Notes under the pieces: generated by a model
Databases searched by the model: none
Told to the model about the DNA's origin: nothing
Seen by the model: only the letters and a program-made list of their open reading frames with translations
Source: Brugia malayi
Lineage: Eukaryota; Nematoda; Chromadorea; Rhabditida; Onchocercidae
NCBI RefSeq assembly: GCF_000002995.4
Contig: NW_025062476.1
Coordinates: 3,219,001-3,283,000, forward strand
Reading direction: 5' to 3'
Length of the DNA stretch: 64,000 nt
Made by a program: the position numbers and the translations under genes
Part shown: piece by piece, positions 11,459 to 23,900 of the stretch
Layout of the letters: every line of letters begins with the position of its first letter
Numbering within the stretch: the first letter of the stretch is position 1

Positions 11459-14400
11459 ATGGAAGGCGACGAATATAAATGCGCTTCTGCTGCAGGTAAT
11501 TCTATATTTGTAATATGAAAATATATTCCTTCTTTTTCTACCTTTCATTTTTTTTATTTATATACAATTTTTCTGTATTTGCTATTGGACCTATTGGATT
11601 TGAAGTTTTTCTCGTTTAGTTTGATTTCTTTTCTACTTGTTCGCTTTTATGAACCTTTTAGTAGTGATGTGTTAGTGGATGATTTTATGAGCTGATCGAA
11701 GATCGACTGAAACTTATTCTCAGTGCTCGACCTTTTCGTTCGACTTTTTCTACCCTCAAAATTTTTAATACTTTACAATATTTTTATTAAGTTCATTTGT
11801 TCACATTACAGTTGATAGTGTAAGCAAGATTTTGAAAAACAACCGAAAATCATCTATCACTCGACTGCTGAACGATACCGCTAAGGGTTTGAAGCATGTG
11901 TATCAGCTTTCACATCCATCACAGGAAGACCTTACGTACGATCTCTTCAAATGCTCCAAAAAACCCGAAGAAGCTTCCTTGGGAAAACTACTTTCTGTAA
12001 GATAATGTTATTTTTCTTAGTAGAAATATGCAGGGAAATTTCCATGCTTGGAAGGAATACTTTAGTATCAGAAAATATCATTTTCTAATTTTCTCAGTTC
12101 TCTGTTGTTCTCACTTTCAGAAGTTTTCAAGAACTAATGGTTTCTGTTTGTAGGTACTGCGATCATTCGGCATCCGTGAAGATGATCCACGGCTGAAGCA
12201 TACAATAGAAAAGATGCATGAATATGAACTGCAAATCGAGGATGACTGTGATACTAGACACTGCTTGTTAAATAAAAAACAGTTCAAGGAGTTAGTAGTT
12301 AATTTACAGATTAGCGTCACTTCGTGATCTTCAAAAATCATCATTCAAACAAACAAAACGTTTTTCATTCCGTAGCTTTTGCACCTTGCGAACTTGAATT
12401 TTTTTTTCCACTTTTGTTTTATAAAATTGAATGTGGTTATAGTAAGTTCAGTACAACAGTGTGCTACCTTCAAGAATTAATTGTAGATGTATTCGGCCAA
12501 GCATCAATTTAATTGCCCAAACGCTTCGCAACGATTTGATTATTCCATGTTGGGGCGAATTTACTGCCAAGATCAAAGAAATTTTTGATGAAGTAGTTTT
12601 TCTATATTTGCATCATTCCGTTCTTTTTTGTAATTCTCTAATAATCAACTTTCTCTTTGTCTTACTGCCCAGGTCTCCCTTTTTTGGCAACTTTGAGGTT
12701 TGCTTTTAGGAAATATTCTTTTTTCTAAGGTCTAAGTTTCTGATGATTACTTTCTGCTCGAAGGACTTATTAATATCTGTTTTGGTCATTATAGGAAGTT
12801 TATAATTTATAAAAAGTTGCACTCGATATTGGGTTTCTTTAACCTTTAAGTCTCCAGCAAATTAATTTTAGTGTGCGAATATTCATGAAGGTAAAGTAGC
12901 AAATTATATTCCTCAATTAGCCAGAGTAGATCCGAAGAAATGGGGTCTTTCGATATGTACAATTGATGGACAGCGTGTCAGTTACGGTGACGCTCGTGTA
13001 CCGTTTTGTTTTCAGTCCATATCAAAAGGTAATAAATAAATCAGAATTTAAAAGATAAGTTACAAAAAAAATTTTGTTTTGCAACCACTTATTTTCTAGA
13101 GCTCTGACACTGACATTAAAGATAATTTACGTACTGGTCATGTCACAATCTATGCTGAAAAATCCTTTTTCTAGCTTTCAATTATGCAATAGTAGCGTCT
13201 GATTTGGGAGCAGATTTTGTTCACAACTATGTTGGCCATGAACCATCTGGGCGATTATTCAATGAAATATGTCTGGATTGCAATGGTGAGCATTTATGTT
13301 ACCTGAGATATTCCTTTTTTTTTTCAAGTTATCTAGCAAATATTTCATCTTTTCTTGTGGTTCATGCTAGCTTCTTTCTAACAGAAAAGCTAGACTGTTT
13401 TATTGGTTCATATTGAACAACCAAGGTCTAAAATCATGTAAATTATTTGACAGGTAAACCACATAATCCTCTCATAAATGCTGGAGCAATTATTGTTACG
13501 TCATTGCTGAAAATGGGACATAAAATGGCTGATCGTTATGATTTTGTAAGTTTACCTGTGGCAGTCTCTAATACTCTGTATCAACTTTTGGTGACTATAA
13601 TTTATGAACTAAACTCATCCCTCTTTATATAGCTTCCATGTTTTCCAAGTTGAAGAAGTTTACCTTTTTTACCAAAAGGATGGAGCATTTTTTATTTTTA
13701 AATTCAGAAAAAAACATGTTTCTTGAGCCGAATTCAACTAGAGGTGGAATTAATTGAATTCGAAATTTAAACTGAGTCAGAATGTTTGCAGGTGCTAACC
13801 CAATACAGAAAACTTGCAGGAGGTGGATATATAGGCTTTAATAATGCGACGTAAGTTTTTGTTGTTCATGTTGTTTTGTTCACTTAATGTTTTACATTAT
13901 TAGGGCTGCTTGTTTATTTTTTATAATAAAATTTGATTGTTAAAAGCTTCTAAAAGATATCTTCACTGAAGTATACGTTATATAAAAGAAAACCTTCGAT
14001 GCTTAACAAAGATTTTTTTATTTGACGAGACATTTTTCAGCTTTTTATCGGAACGTGATACTGCAGACCGTAATTACGCGCTTTCTTATTACATGAAAGA
14101 AAATAATTGCTTCCCTGGTTCCATATCGCTCCGGGATGAACTGGATTTCTATTTTCAGTTGTGTTCATTGGAAACAACGTGTGAAAGTGCTGCGGTAATG
14201 GCAGCTACTTTAGCTAATGGAGGTGAGACTTGACATTTGTAATTTATTTTTCTACTTAATGTAGTGATCAGTTAAGCGTAAAATAATGTCCTAGTCAGGC
14301 TTCTGAGAAATTAATTTCAGTACATCATATTATATTATTCTGTGCATTATTTCTCAATTGTCGTTTCCTAGAATAAATAGAGAGTTGTAATTTTTTTTTT

Positions 14401-16577
14401 CCATAGGTGTTTGTCCTCTTACCAACGAAATATGCATTAGTGCTCGGCCGTGTCGAGATGTTCTTTCACTGATGTATTCGTGTGGGATGTACGACTACAG
14501 CGGCCAGTTTGCGTTTCAAGTAAGTTAAAATGCTTTTGTTTCTGACGGAAATCATTATCCAATATATAACGTATTATGCGTATATAACCTAAATATCTAA
14601 TATATAATCTATTTCTTATCTATCAATATTATTTTAGGTTGGCTTACCTGCAAAATCTGGTGTCTCTGGAGCGATGGTCGTTGTGGTACCAAATTTGATG
14701 GGAATTTGCATCTGGTCGCCACCTTTGGATAAAATGGGTAACAGTGTGCGTGGTGTAAGCTTCTGTAAGGTATATATTTTTTAAATTATTTACATATAAA
14801 AAGGTTAACTGGTTATTTACCACAAAAGAATTTTCAAAAAATTATAACATCTCTTTTGTTTATTTAAATTTTTCAGAAAATGATTGAAACTTTTAATTTT
14901 CACAACTATGACAGTTTGCTGCATGCAGATACCAAGAAAATTGATCCTCGAAAACGTGGTGTTCCAAATGAATCCGAATTAATTCTGGAAATGATGTTTG
15001 CGACTAAGAAAGGCAACATTGATGATGTTCGAAGGTACGTATCCCTTAGAAACTTTAATGAGGACAAAGAAAATGTTGTCTTGAATGGCCGAATGAAGTA
15101 AGGCAGTTTCAAAGCCGATGGCATAAACTAGCTTTGATAGCTTGCATCATGTATCTTTTTTCTGGAGCTCTAAGTATATGGTGATTTGGAGGACAGTGAT
15201 TTAAAAATTTTTTATATTTAAAGCTTGAAGGGAAAAATTAGAAATGGGGATTCACGTTAATTAATTAACATTTTATATTAACTTTTTTTTTGTGGGATAA
15301 TCAGCATGAATTGTAATTAAATTTTTCAGAATGTTTTTGGGTGGTATTGATTTGAATATGTCAGACTATGATGGTCGCACACCGTTGCATTTAGCTGCTT
15401 CAGAAGGACAGTCTTTAATGGTGGATTTCTTTCTCGACATTGCTCATGTTAATCCACTTGTGAGGGATAGGTTAGTTGTAAGGATGTTTGGAATTGCTTA
15501 GTCTTACATATGAAATCCTTGAAGAAATGGTACTTAATTTGTGGTGATTTCACAGGGGAAAGCCATATAATCGATTGGTATGGTGTGCTGTTCGTCTAAA
15601 TTTTTTTTCTTAAATTATATATGTTGGATAATTTTGTAGTAAGATGTCAAGTGGCACGAAATGATGGAAATATCGTTTTTTTTTTTTGAATAATTTCGAT
15701 ACGTGATCCCATTCCTAACGGTGGGGTCTTTCGTGTTATTGAGTTATATATTTGAAAAGGTTTTAAAAAACTATTGGATTCATGAACTTATATTATGTAC
15801 TTTATGAAGTCAAGGATATTAACTTGCTTGTCTGAGCAAAATTAGTGGCTAGCATGATCTGGGAGAAAATTATTCGTGATCACAACGCGAGATATGCCTT
15901 ATCATAATGTGGAAGCATGAGATATTGAATAGAAAATCCAATAACGAATCATTTTATTATAGGTGGAATAGGACTGCCTATGATGATGCTTTATCGTTTG
16001 GATTTACCAAAATTGCGGAAAAAATCAAATCATATATGGATAAAATATCTGGTGGATTTGTGCCAATGTTAGTTGAAATAAAATTACCAAACATTTTTTT
16101 GAAACGTTTATTTTCCTTATTTATAGCTCTATGTTGCAGAACAATTCCTCCAGAAAAAGCTCGACAGCTGTTGCCCGAAAACGGTGATATTTTAATTAAT
16201 CTGCCAGAAGAAGCAGATGAATGGGAAAAAGGTACGTGCTCTTTTGGGACTATCCACATGTCATAATAAATATATAATAAAGAACAACCAACTTAATGCA
16301 GAATATAATTTAATTTTTCAGAAGCTAAAACTGTGTTTACATTTCGTCTTAATGAATAATAATTTAAGAATTGCGAATTGTGGTTGATCGTTTATCTTAT
16401 TTCGATCATTCAAATGATTGTGGAAGCAGTCCCGGCATTGCTGAGAACGGCGATGGAGCATTTGATATTTTGGAAAAGTCATCTGAAGGGAACAATGGAC
16501 CTAGTGCTTTGGATGCAGAAAGCATAACAGACGGGGCTGGTGGTCAGATTGACCTTAATATGAAGATTTCAAGTTGA
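11459..16577 (+). CDS. glna: Glutaminase, kidney type, with ankyrin repeats
   Basis: Hydrolyses glutamine to glutamate and ammonia. Exons: 11459-11495, 11812-11996, 12154-12290, 12487-12592, 12872-13028, 13175-13285, 13454-13545, 13792-13850, 14041-14222, 14407-14519, 14638-14769, 14877-15034, 15330-15470, 15963-16067, 16140-16231 and a last exon from 16369 (long form, about 671 aa; human KGA is 669). The beta-lactamase-like core shows the catalytic S-x-x-K (FCFQSISK), [46 protein letters not shown] and [10 protein letters not shown], so all glutamine-contacting residues known for human GLS are present. Two ankyrin-type repeats follow ([25 protein letters not shown]). No convincing mitochondrial presequence is visible from this ATG. 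A stronger-looking acceptor at 16321 would give a short tail ending at 16359 (about 614 aa). The exon 14/15 junction relies on a GTTAGT donor. Confidence 0.93.
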
Positions 16578-16753
16578 TAATTATGACTGATGGTAACAAT
16601 ATACCAACTGTGGTTTTATTATCGATGGCTTTTCATCAGTATTCTTTTTTCTTCTACAATACCACCTGGTGGTATAGAGTATTATTTAATTTTAGCCTGC
16701 TCTTTGTGAGAGAGGCTTCGGGTTGTTGGTGAAGAAAAGCTCTGACGCTGTAC

Positions 16754-16759
16754 AATAAA
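16754..16759 (+). terminator. Poly(A) signal AATAAA, glutaminase
   Basis: A canonical AATAAA lies about 180 nt after the long-form stop codon and is the first good cleavage signal downstream of the glutaminase gene. Confidence 0.5.
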
Positions 16760-19237
16760 TGAAGTCAGAATATACATCAAATGAAGTTAGTGTATATAAT
16801 CTCGTTCTTTGTTGAATGTTGTGATTAGTGGATTATTCTACTTTTATCTCAAAAGGAATTTCTTATCATTTCCCGGATATGAATCTGCTAAACCGTACAA
16901 CCTTAAATTGCTGTTGCCTTCTAATACATTCATTACATACTGCAGTCATTTTCTTTGTATTATATTATTTGCAAACTTACAGATTTTCAAGAATCTTATT
17001 TCTTGTTTCGAAGCCTCGAACTAGTACTGTAATCTTATTCTAACCAAAATGATCTGTATTTGTAGATATCTAAGGTTAAAGTACCCAGAATTGTGCAGAA
17101 AGATGAGTGCCCAGATAAGAGTTTTCTGTTCAGTAAGGTTCAAATAATTCTCGAAACCATTCTGTTTGGTTATATTACCTGCTCCGTGATACAGTTACGG
17201 TTGTTTTAGTTCCTTACTTTTCTCACTATATCAGCTTCTCGAAATATTTTTGTGTTGTTACTGTCATACTGATAACACCTACTGTTACTGTTGTTTATTG
17301 TTGCTTAGTGTTTCTTGAATATTTGATTTCTTTGTTGCATATTTTTTTTTTTTCCTTTCAGTATTCTCCAATAATTCATGACACCTGTTTTTTTCATTTG
17401 AGGTTTTACATGTATTTATTGAGCTGCTTATGCGTTTGTCCGGTTTTTTTTTTTTTTTTTTTCAAGATTCGTATTCCGTAAATTATTTCTGTTGCCAAAT
17501 CATAACTAGAACTCGTAAAAGAATTTGTTTTCATCATTTAGGATTGCTATCATCGTACGACTTCTATATTTCACTTCATTGTCTAAATTCTTCTACGATA
17601 AAATTTGTTGCTAGCATGCTTGTTTTGCATGCGTCCAAATTATTTGTGTTTTAAGCAACGAAGCGAGAAGTCTCGAAAAAAAGAATGTATTTAGATTAGA
17701 TCATTCAATACTCAAACTTTACAAGCTTTGCTAGAAATTAATGTATCATCCCAAAACATCTAGCTTAGCAGTGCCACCAATGCTACTAGTCGTTTATGAT
17801 GGGTTCAATTTCTCAAATTATTGTGAGCTACAGTCACAGCTCTTTGTACATAAAACAAATATAAGGCCTCGCAAAAAAGCAATGTTGAGTGTTTTTCGAT
17901 GAAACTCAAATGATCGACTTTATTTGTTCAAAAATTTACAGCTACTTTTGATCGATCGATCCTTTAGAGTATTTTATTTCTAGCTATTCTAGATTTAATG
18001 GCTAACTAAAATTAGCCAAGAAATTGTTCTAGAAATTCATTCTATATAGAGAAGTTAGAGAGTTGCAAGTATTAATCATAGTTGAGATAATTTTAATTCA
18101 TTGTGACATTTCTTTGAATGCTTAAGTTAACACATCCATGTTTTCCTTTAGTTTTAAGGAAAACAGGGAATACTTGTTTCTTTATTATTTCAATTTCCAT
18201 CAACTTAAAGAATTAAACGATTTTTTAATTTTAATTTTAAAATGAGTGATGGAGATTACGTTATCAGCAGATAATCAAGTGCTCCTTATTTGTAAAAAAA
18301 TTTGTACAAATTTTTTTCTACAATTTCATTTCTTGACCAGTTTATCATTGAATAGGTGATCACTTGTCCAGTGATTTTTTTTTTTTTTTTTCTTCTATCA
18401 ACTTTCCTTTTTTTCTTCCATTTTGTTTAAATTTTTTAAATAAACATTTAGATTTATTCTGTGGGATGATTACAAAGGAGTTAATTTCTTGAGGAATTAA
18501 TTTCCAATGAATAATATTAGGCTTACTTATAATCCTATAATAAATTTAATCTTACTTTACAATAAAATATCTTAGTTTGGGGACGATGAAATTCTCTTTG
18601 TGCTTTCTGTTTGTTGAAATTTGAAAATTTATAAATTTACGAAATTCTAAATACATTTTACAATGAAGAAATTATTTGTCTTGTTTCCCAAAAAAGAACT
18701 ACAAAAACAATTGGTTAAAGTTTTAGAAAATTTCATTTGTCACATAAGCAAGAAAAAAAAAAAGAAGAGATTCTTGTTGTTTGATCTTTCGAATATCGAT
18801 TTATTGTTGACATTCAAATCCTTATTTGATGAAATTGATGGAAAAATAAAATTTATAAAATTCAAATAACTTTCATAACAAAGAAATCATCTCTCTCTTT
18901 TTTTTTTTTCTATCTATCTTTAAGCACTCAGTTTCTTATAAAACATTACAAATGTACTATTCCCTAAATGATTGTTTTAAAATTTTGACAAATATTCATT
19001 TGCCTTTTATTAGCAATTTCTTGCTCTTCGCTTCCTCAAACAATTTTTGCAATGTTTCTTAAATTAATTTTTAAAATCAAAAAAAAAAAAAGCAAAATTA
19101 CTATCGTATACTGTTTCATATATTTATATTTCAGAATTTGGATAATTTTTTTCTCCAACATCTCATATTAATTTTAAAATTATATTATTTACTTTTAAAT
19201 TATTTTATAATTTGAAAGAATGTCATTCATTTACAGA
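16760..19237. other. Intergenic, glutaminase to cysteine protease
   Basis: No exon with recognisable family resemblance was found on either strand. Open stretches such as 16809-17043 and 17430-17654 read as F/L/I/C-rich low-complexity translations with no splice-consistent partners. Poly(T) runs occur at about 17446, 18378 and 18900. The promoter of the downstream protease should lie at the right end. Confidence 0.5.
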
Positions 19238-20608
19238 ATGCTATCTATTTTATTGTTGACAACTATGCTTACACGATTACAATTCATTTATTGCAATATG
19301 ACAATGTATAGTTCTTCACAAATTAAGAAAATTTACGACAAATTTCTCATTAAGTATGTAATATTATTATTGTTATAATTTTAAAAAAGTAATTGAATTT
19401 TTTTTTTTAAAAAAAAAAGAAAATTGATCATTTTGTAATAGTTTTGCATGAATAAGATATATCATCTTTGATTCTATGAATCTAATTATTTTCCTACTCT
19501 AATTTATCATTACATCGTCTTAATTTTAATCATCAAAAAAAGAAAAAAAAAAAAAAATTGAAACATTTGGTTGTTTTCTTTTCCTTTTTTCCAATTTGTA
19601 AATTTCCAGATATCCTCGAGATTTTGATAATGATACGATTAGCTATCGGGAACGCTTAAAAATTTTCCAAGAAAATGTGCATCTTATAGAGAAATCAAAT
19701 TATGAAAATAGTAGCGCAAAATATGAAATTACCAAATTTGCTGATTGGGCTGATGAGGAACTTGATGCGGTTTGCATAAAGCAATTTTTGTTTCTTTCAA
19801 ATTTTAATTTAATTTAGAATTTATAATTTCCTTCAACTTTGATTTTTGAAAACTATTGTTGTGTCGAATATATATTTTACTTACTTCTCAGGAAAAGTCG
19901 AATTTAGTTTAATTTGAAGGAAAAAAAAAATTTTATTTCCAAAAATTTTCTGTTCTTTTCAACAATAATACACCATCTGCACAGGGACATCATTAGTTAC
20001 AATAAAATAAAAAGAAATCATTACTGTAGTATTTTAAAATAAGTTTAACTTGCAGTTCTCTGGACCACTTCGTGAACCACCGGATCGTCATATTTTTCGC
20101 TACCATGGTGCTGGTTGGATTCATATAGTCTCAGATGGTTCATCATATCCATCGCATTGGGATTGGAGGGAGAAAGGTGGTGTAACTGCCGTAAAAAAAC
20201 AATGTTAGTTAATTAATTATCTTCAATTACTTTTTTTTTTTTTTTTAAATTTGAAAAGAAATGAATAGAAGAAATAATCCAATGTTGAAAATTTCAACTA
20301 GTGATTAGTTTTTTTTTTTTTAAGATTTCTCTACATATTAGTTTAAATTTAAACAAATAGCAATAATTGATACTTTTAGCATATAAATGTAATTCATGTT
20401 ATGCATATGCAGTAACAGCAGTGATAGAATCATTGTATGCAATTAAATATCAGCAATATATTTCCATATCGGAATATGAAATGCTTGATTGTGATTATAA
20501 CAACAATGGTTGTAGGAGTGGTAGTATCATGAAATCACTGGCGTTAGTTGCCATTTTTGAAAAAAAAAAAAAACAGATATTCTATTCCTATCTTAATTTA
20601 AGTATTAC

Positions 20609-20639
<31 letters not shown>

Positions 20640-22343
20640 ATCTTTTAGTATTGGAAAAATTAAACTCGAAAATAACTATCTTTATAATAAAGAAATTCAT
20701 TTTTTATATTACTTCTTTTCTTATTCAATCATAAATATTTCGAATACAATAAGTATTTTACACATTTATATCTTAATGTCCTTTCAAAAGCTTCCAAATC
20801 TATCGATAAAACATTCTGTTCTGTTCATTGTTATTTAGCAAAGCGTAATTGTACCATTATAAATCAATTGGACAAAAATTAAAAAAAAAAAAAAAAAAAA
20901 TGCGAAATTTTAATATATTAAATGAATGTTATCCGTAATGCAATTGCTGTTAATATTAAAATTATGAAAAACTAACTACTTCATAGGGAAATAATTGAAT
21001 TTCTCTTAAAAATTTTGATAAAATTATCAAGACTTCCAATGAATAATGTTATTCTACAGACGTGGAAAATATATTGGCTTCACCCAAACGATGAATTATC
21101 CTACACTATTGGGTAACAATTATTTTTGCCCAGCATATGGTGAAATTTTTATTAATAAATTATATCAGATCGATCCAGATCCAAACGCAATGGCTTGGTT
21201 TGTAGCAAATGTAGCACCGATTGCATTGAGTTCGTTCTTTTAAGAATTATAAAAGTTTTTGTATGAGGAATGATTTGAATGCTAAATCTATCTTAATTAT
21301 GATTCTTTTCATATTCATATGTTTTTTAAATGCCAATCAAATCTTCCCAAAGGCATATCAATAAGCGAAAGATGGAATTCCTGAATCAAAAATTTTCTCG
21401 CATTATTTACAAAAGATAGTTCGAATAGTTACACAATAACAGTGTAAATAAAAAGAAAGATAAATTAGTTAGAAGATAAAATGATGATTACTAATAGTGA
21501 CATAATACTTCTTCAAATTCAAATATTATCACAACAACTAATATTTTTTAAGCATAACAAAAACGAAAGACTGAATCATTTTTCATTGATATGTAACATT
21601 TCCCTTTGCTTTCATTGACCTATACTTGACCACAACAACTAATAAGTATCTCCTGTCATTGATCTTTTTCAGTTAATTATGTTTGGAATTTAAAATGTAA
21701 CAAATTACGGAAAACATTCCAAATATATTATTAGAGATCTCGTCTACATAAATACGTTTGACAACGACTTCCCTCCTTTCTTGAAATTCTTTTACAAAAA
21801 TTTCCAGTGGTTATTCATTTTACCTCAGAATTGAATAGCATCGTAACAAATATATCTCATGCTCTAGCGTAGCAGTCGTAAACTTTTGACATTTGCATTC
21901 AATTCCTTTCTTCAACACAACTTTTCCAATTTTTTCTACCTAACAGATCTTGCATTTCCGAAACGGTACAAATTTTACAAATCTGGAGTACTACCGGACA
22001 CCGATGAATGTTCGACAATGGAGCCGAACCATGCAGCTGAAGTGATCGGTTATGGTACCGAAAATGGCAAGAAATATTGGTTACTTAAAAACAGTTGGGG
22101 TGAATGGTGAGTACAGTGAGAAATCACCTATTAAAATTCCTTTGAACACTCTTCTCATTTTCAATTTCGACGTATTTGAAACTAACCTTAATTCTGGAAC
22201 TTGCTTTATAAAATATCATTTTCGTGAAACACAATAGCTTCATAAAAACTATTTTCAGGTGGGGTGACCAAGGCTTCTTCAAAATGGAACGAGGTGTCAA
22301 TGCTTGCAAAGTTGAAACCTACGTAGCATCGGCTGGCTTATAA
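19238..22343 (+). CDS. Secreted papain-family (C1A) cysteine protease, divergent
   Basis: Exons: 19238-19353, 19610-19769, 20056-20203, 20380-20542, 21060-21229, 21947-22106 and 22259-22343, about 333 aa. The ATG follows TTTACAG by one base, fitting trans-splicing. Residues 1-20 form a hydrophobic signal peptide. Residues about 40-90 are an I29 inhibitor propeptide with R-x2-IF-x2-N-x3-I-x3-N and a Y-x-I-T-K-F-A-D motif. The mature enzyme starts near WDWREKGGVTAVKKQ (about residue 127). The catalytic triad is intact: Cys148 in CNSCYAY, His281 in EPNHAAEVIGYG and Asn301 in LLKNSWGEWWGDQG. Oddities: canonical CGSCWAF is CNSCYAY, there is one extra residue between the oxyanion Gln141 and Cys148, and the NNGCxGG motif reads NNGCRSG. 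Donors after 20203, 20542 and 21229 (GTTAG, GTTCG) are weak but phase closes. Closest type is cathepsin L/F-like; the subfamily is not assigned. Confidence 0.87.
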
Positions 22344-23900
22344 AAATTAACTTCACAACGAATTCAGCATAATCTCGGTTAACCCTCCCATGATTTCGCA
22401 GTGGATTTCAATTTCTGGGACTTGATAGGTCCAGATTACGAGGTCCGAAAATCAGAATAAAACGGACACCAACACGGTTCCTATCAGTTACTATTCCTGT
22501 TATATGTAGCTCTAATGAACATGTCCGACAACTCTGTAACAGCAGTATCATAACACGGGATTTTGTTCTCAGATGATTTATAGGAGCGACATTTGCAACC
22601 AAGTAACACGCACAGGGATATCATAGTTCATCAACCAGTTCATCCTCAATGCGGGTACCATAATAACACCTCACTATCTGACGAAACTTATCACTGACCC
22701 CTTTACATACCAATCCGAGAATGTTTTAGTCGCCTCAAACTTTGCAAAACATCGTAGGTTATACGCTAGTTTACCTGCTTCAAAAACAAAACACTGTACA
22801 ACACTGAGGATAGAACTGTGTAAAGTCTGGATGAGGTTTTGTCCCATATGACAATGACTCAAACATCACATTCTTTCGTCACCAAAAACCTTATAACTTT
22901 AAGCATTTATTTTTACTTCTCATGATTTGACACACTTCTTAAAAGTTCAGTGAATTTATGCATTCACTATCCAGAAAAACACTATTTCAGCCATTCACTT
23001 ATTTATTACAGAAACAAAAACAAGAGGAAGCGGACTACTTTATCTCAAAACAACTTATGGGTTGCTTATTACTCTCAAACATCTCTCATCCAGACCCTAT
23101 CCCTGTAACCATTCCTTCAAGATTATTTCAAACAATTTTCCTACCAAAAAAAAAAAAAAAAAGGATGTTATTCAATACATTCAACACCCGTAAGACTGAA
23201 ACTGGAAAATTCCGAACTGTTATAGGAAAAACAAATACAAAGCTAGAACTAATAGACACAAAAAGAAAGAAAAATGAAGGATCAAAAGCCCACATGCTTA
23301 AACAAAATATTAGTATATACAATTTTCATCATTGCGTAACATAAAGAACTCTCCACAATGTTCCAGAAGTTTCAAAAGCATAAAATTAAGGCAAATTGTA
23401 TTACGGACAATTTTAGAAGCAAAATAGGTTTAACGAAAAACGGTTGTTTCAAACAGATCAGAAAATATATAGCCAGTAACCGACAAACTTCGATGAAACA
23501 TATATATATATATATATAACGCGAAAATATTAACGAACCACATCTTTTACCTTTCCATTAGGGAGAAGCAAAAACAGCTTCTAAATTCATAATAGCTATA
23601 TTTTCTCAAAGACTAGTGACATATTTAATGACTTGAGCACAGTAAAGTACAAAAACGATTCACCAAAAAGTAAAAATCAATCCTTCGGGACCATATGTTT
23701 TAAACACCAAAGTGCTATCTTAGCTAAGTATGCATCCCAAACTTTTATTTCACACAATCAGAAAAAGATACTGTGAGTTTTATACAATCAAGATGTAAGC
23801 AGATCACCTAAATTCATGAACACCTATTAAAAACAGATTAGAAAAAATACGGAGCGCTTTTAGCTTATAAAAATAAAGTCTGCCAAACATTGTGACCTGA
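22344..23900. other. Convergent intergenic region, protease / Hsp40
   Basis: Two genes converge here, so both 3' UTRs are expected. A minus-strand AATAAA at 23749-23744 lies about 150 nt past the Hsp40 stop and is a good poly(A) candidate. An (AT)n run covers 23500-23518. The segment 22380-22890 is less A+T-rich than its surroundings and has several open minus-strand stretches but no convincing gene. Confidence 0.45.
23500..23518. repeat. (AT)n microsatellite
   Basis: About nine uninterrupted AT dinucleotides lie in the putative 3' flank of the Hsp40 gene. A second run of similar length sits at 55551-55570 inside an EPG-5 intron. Confidence 0.85.

Noticed and set aside
22958..23344. Plus-strand 128-codon ORF between the protease and Hsp40 genes
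   Set aside because: Lysine-rich translation through a poly(A) tract, antisense to the expected Hsp40 3' UTR; no family resemblance.
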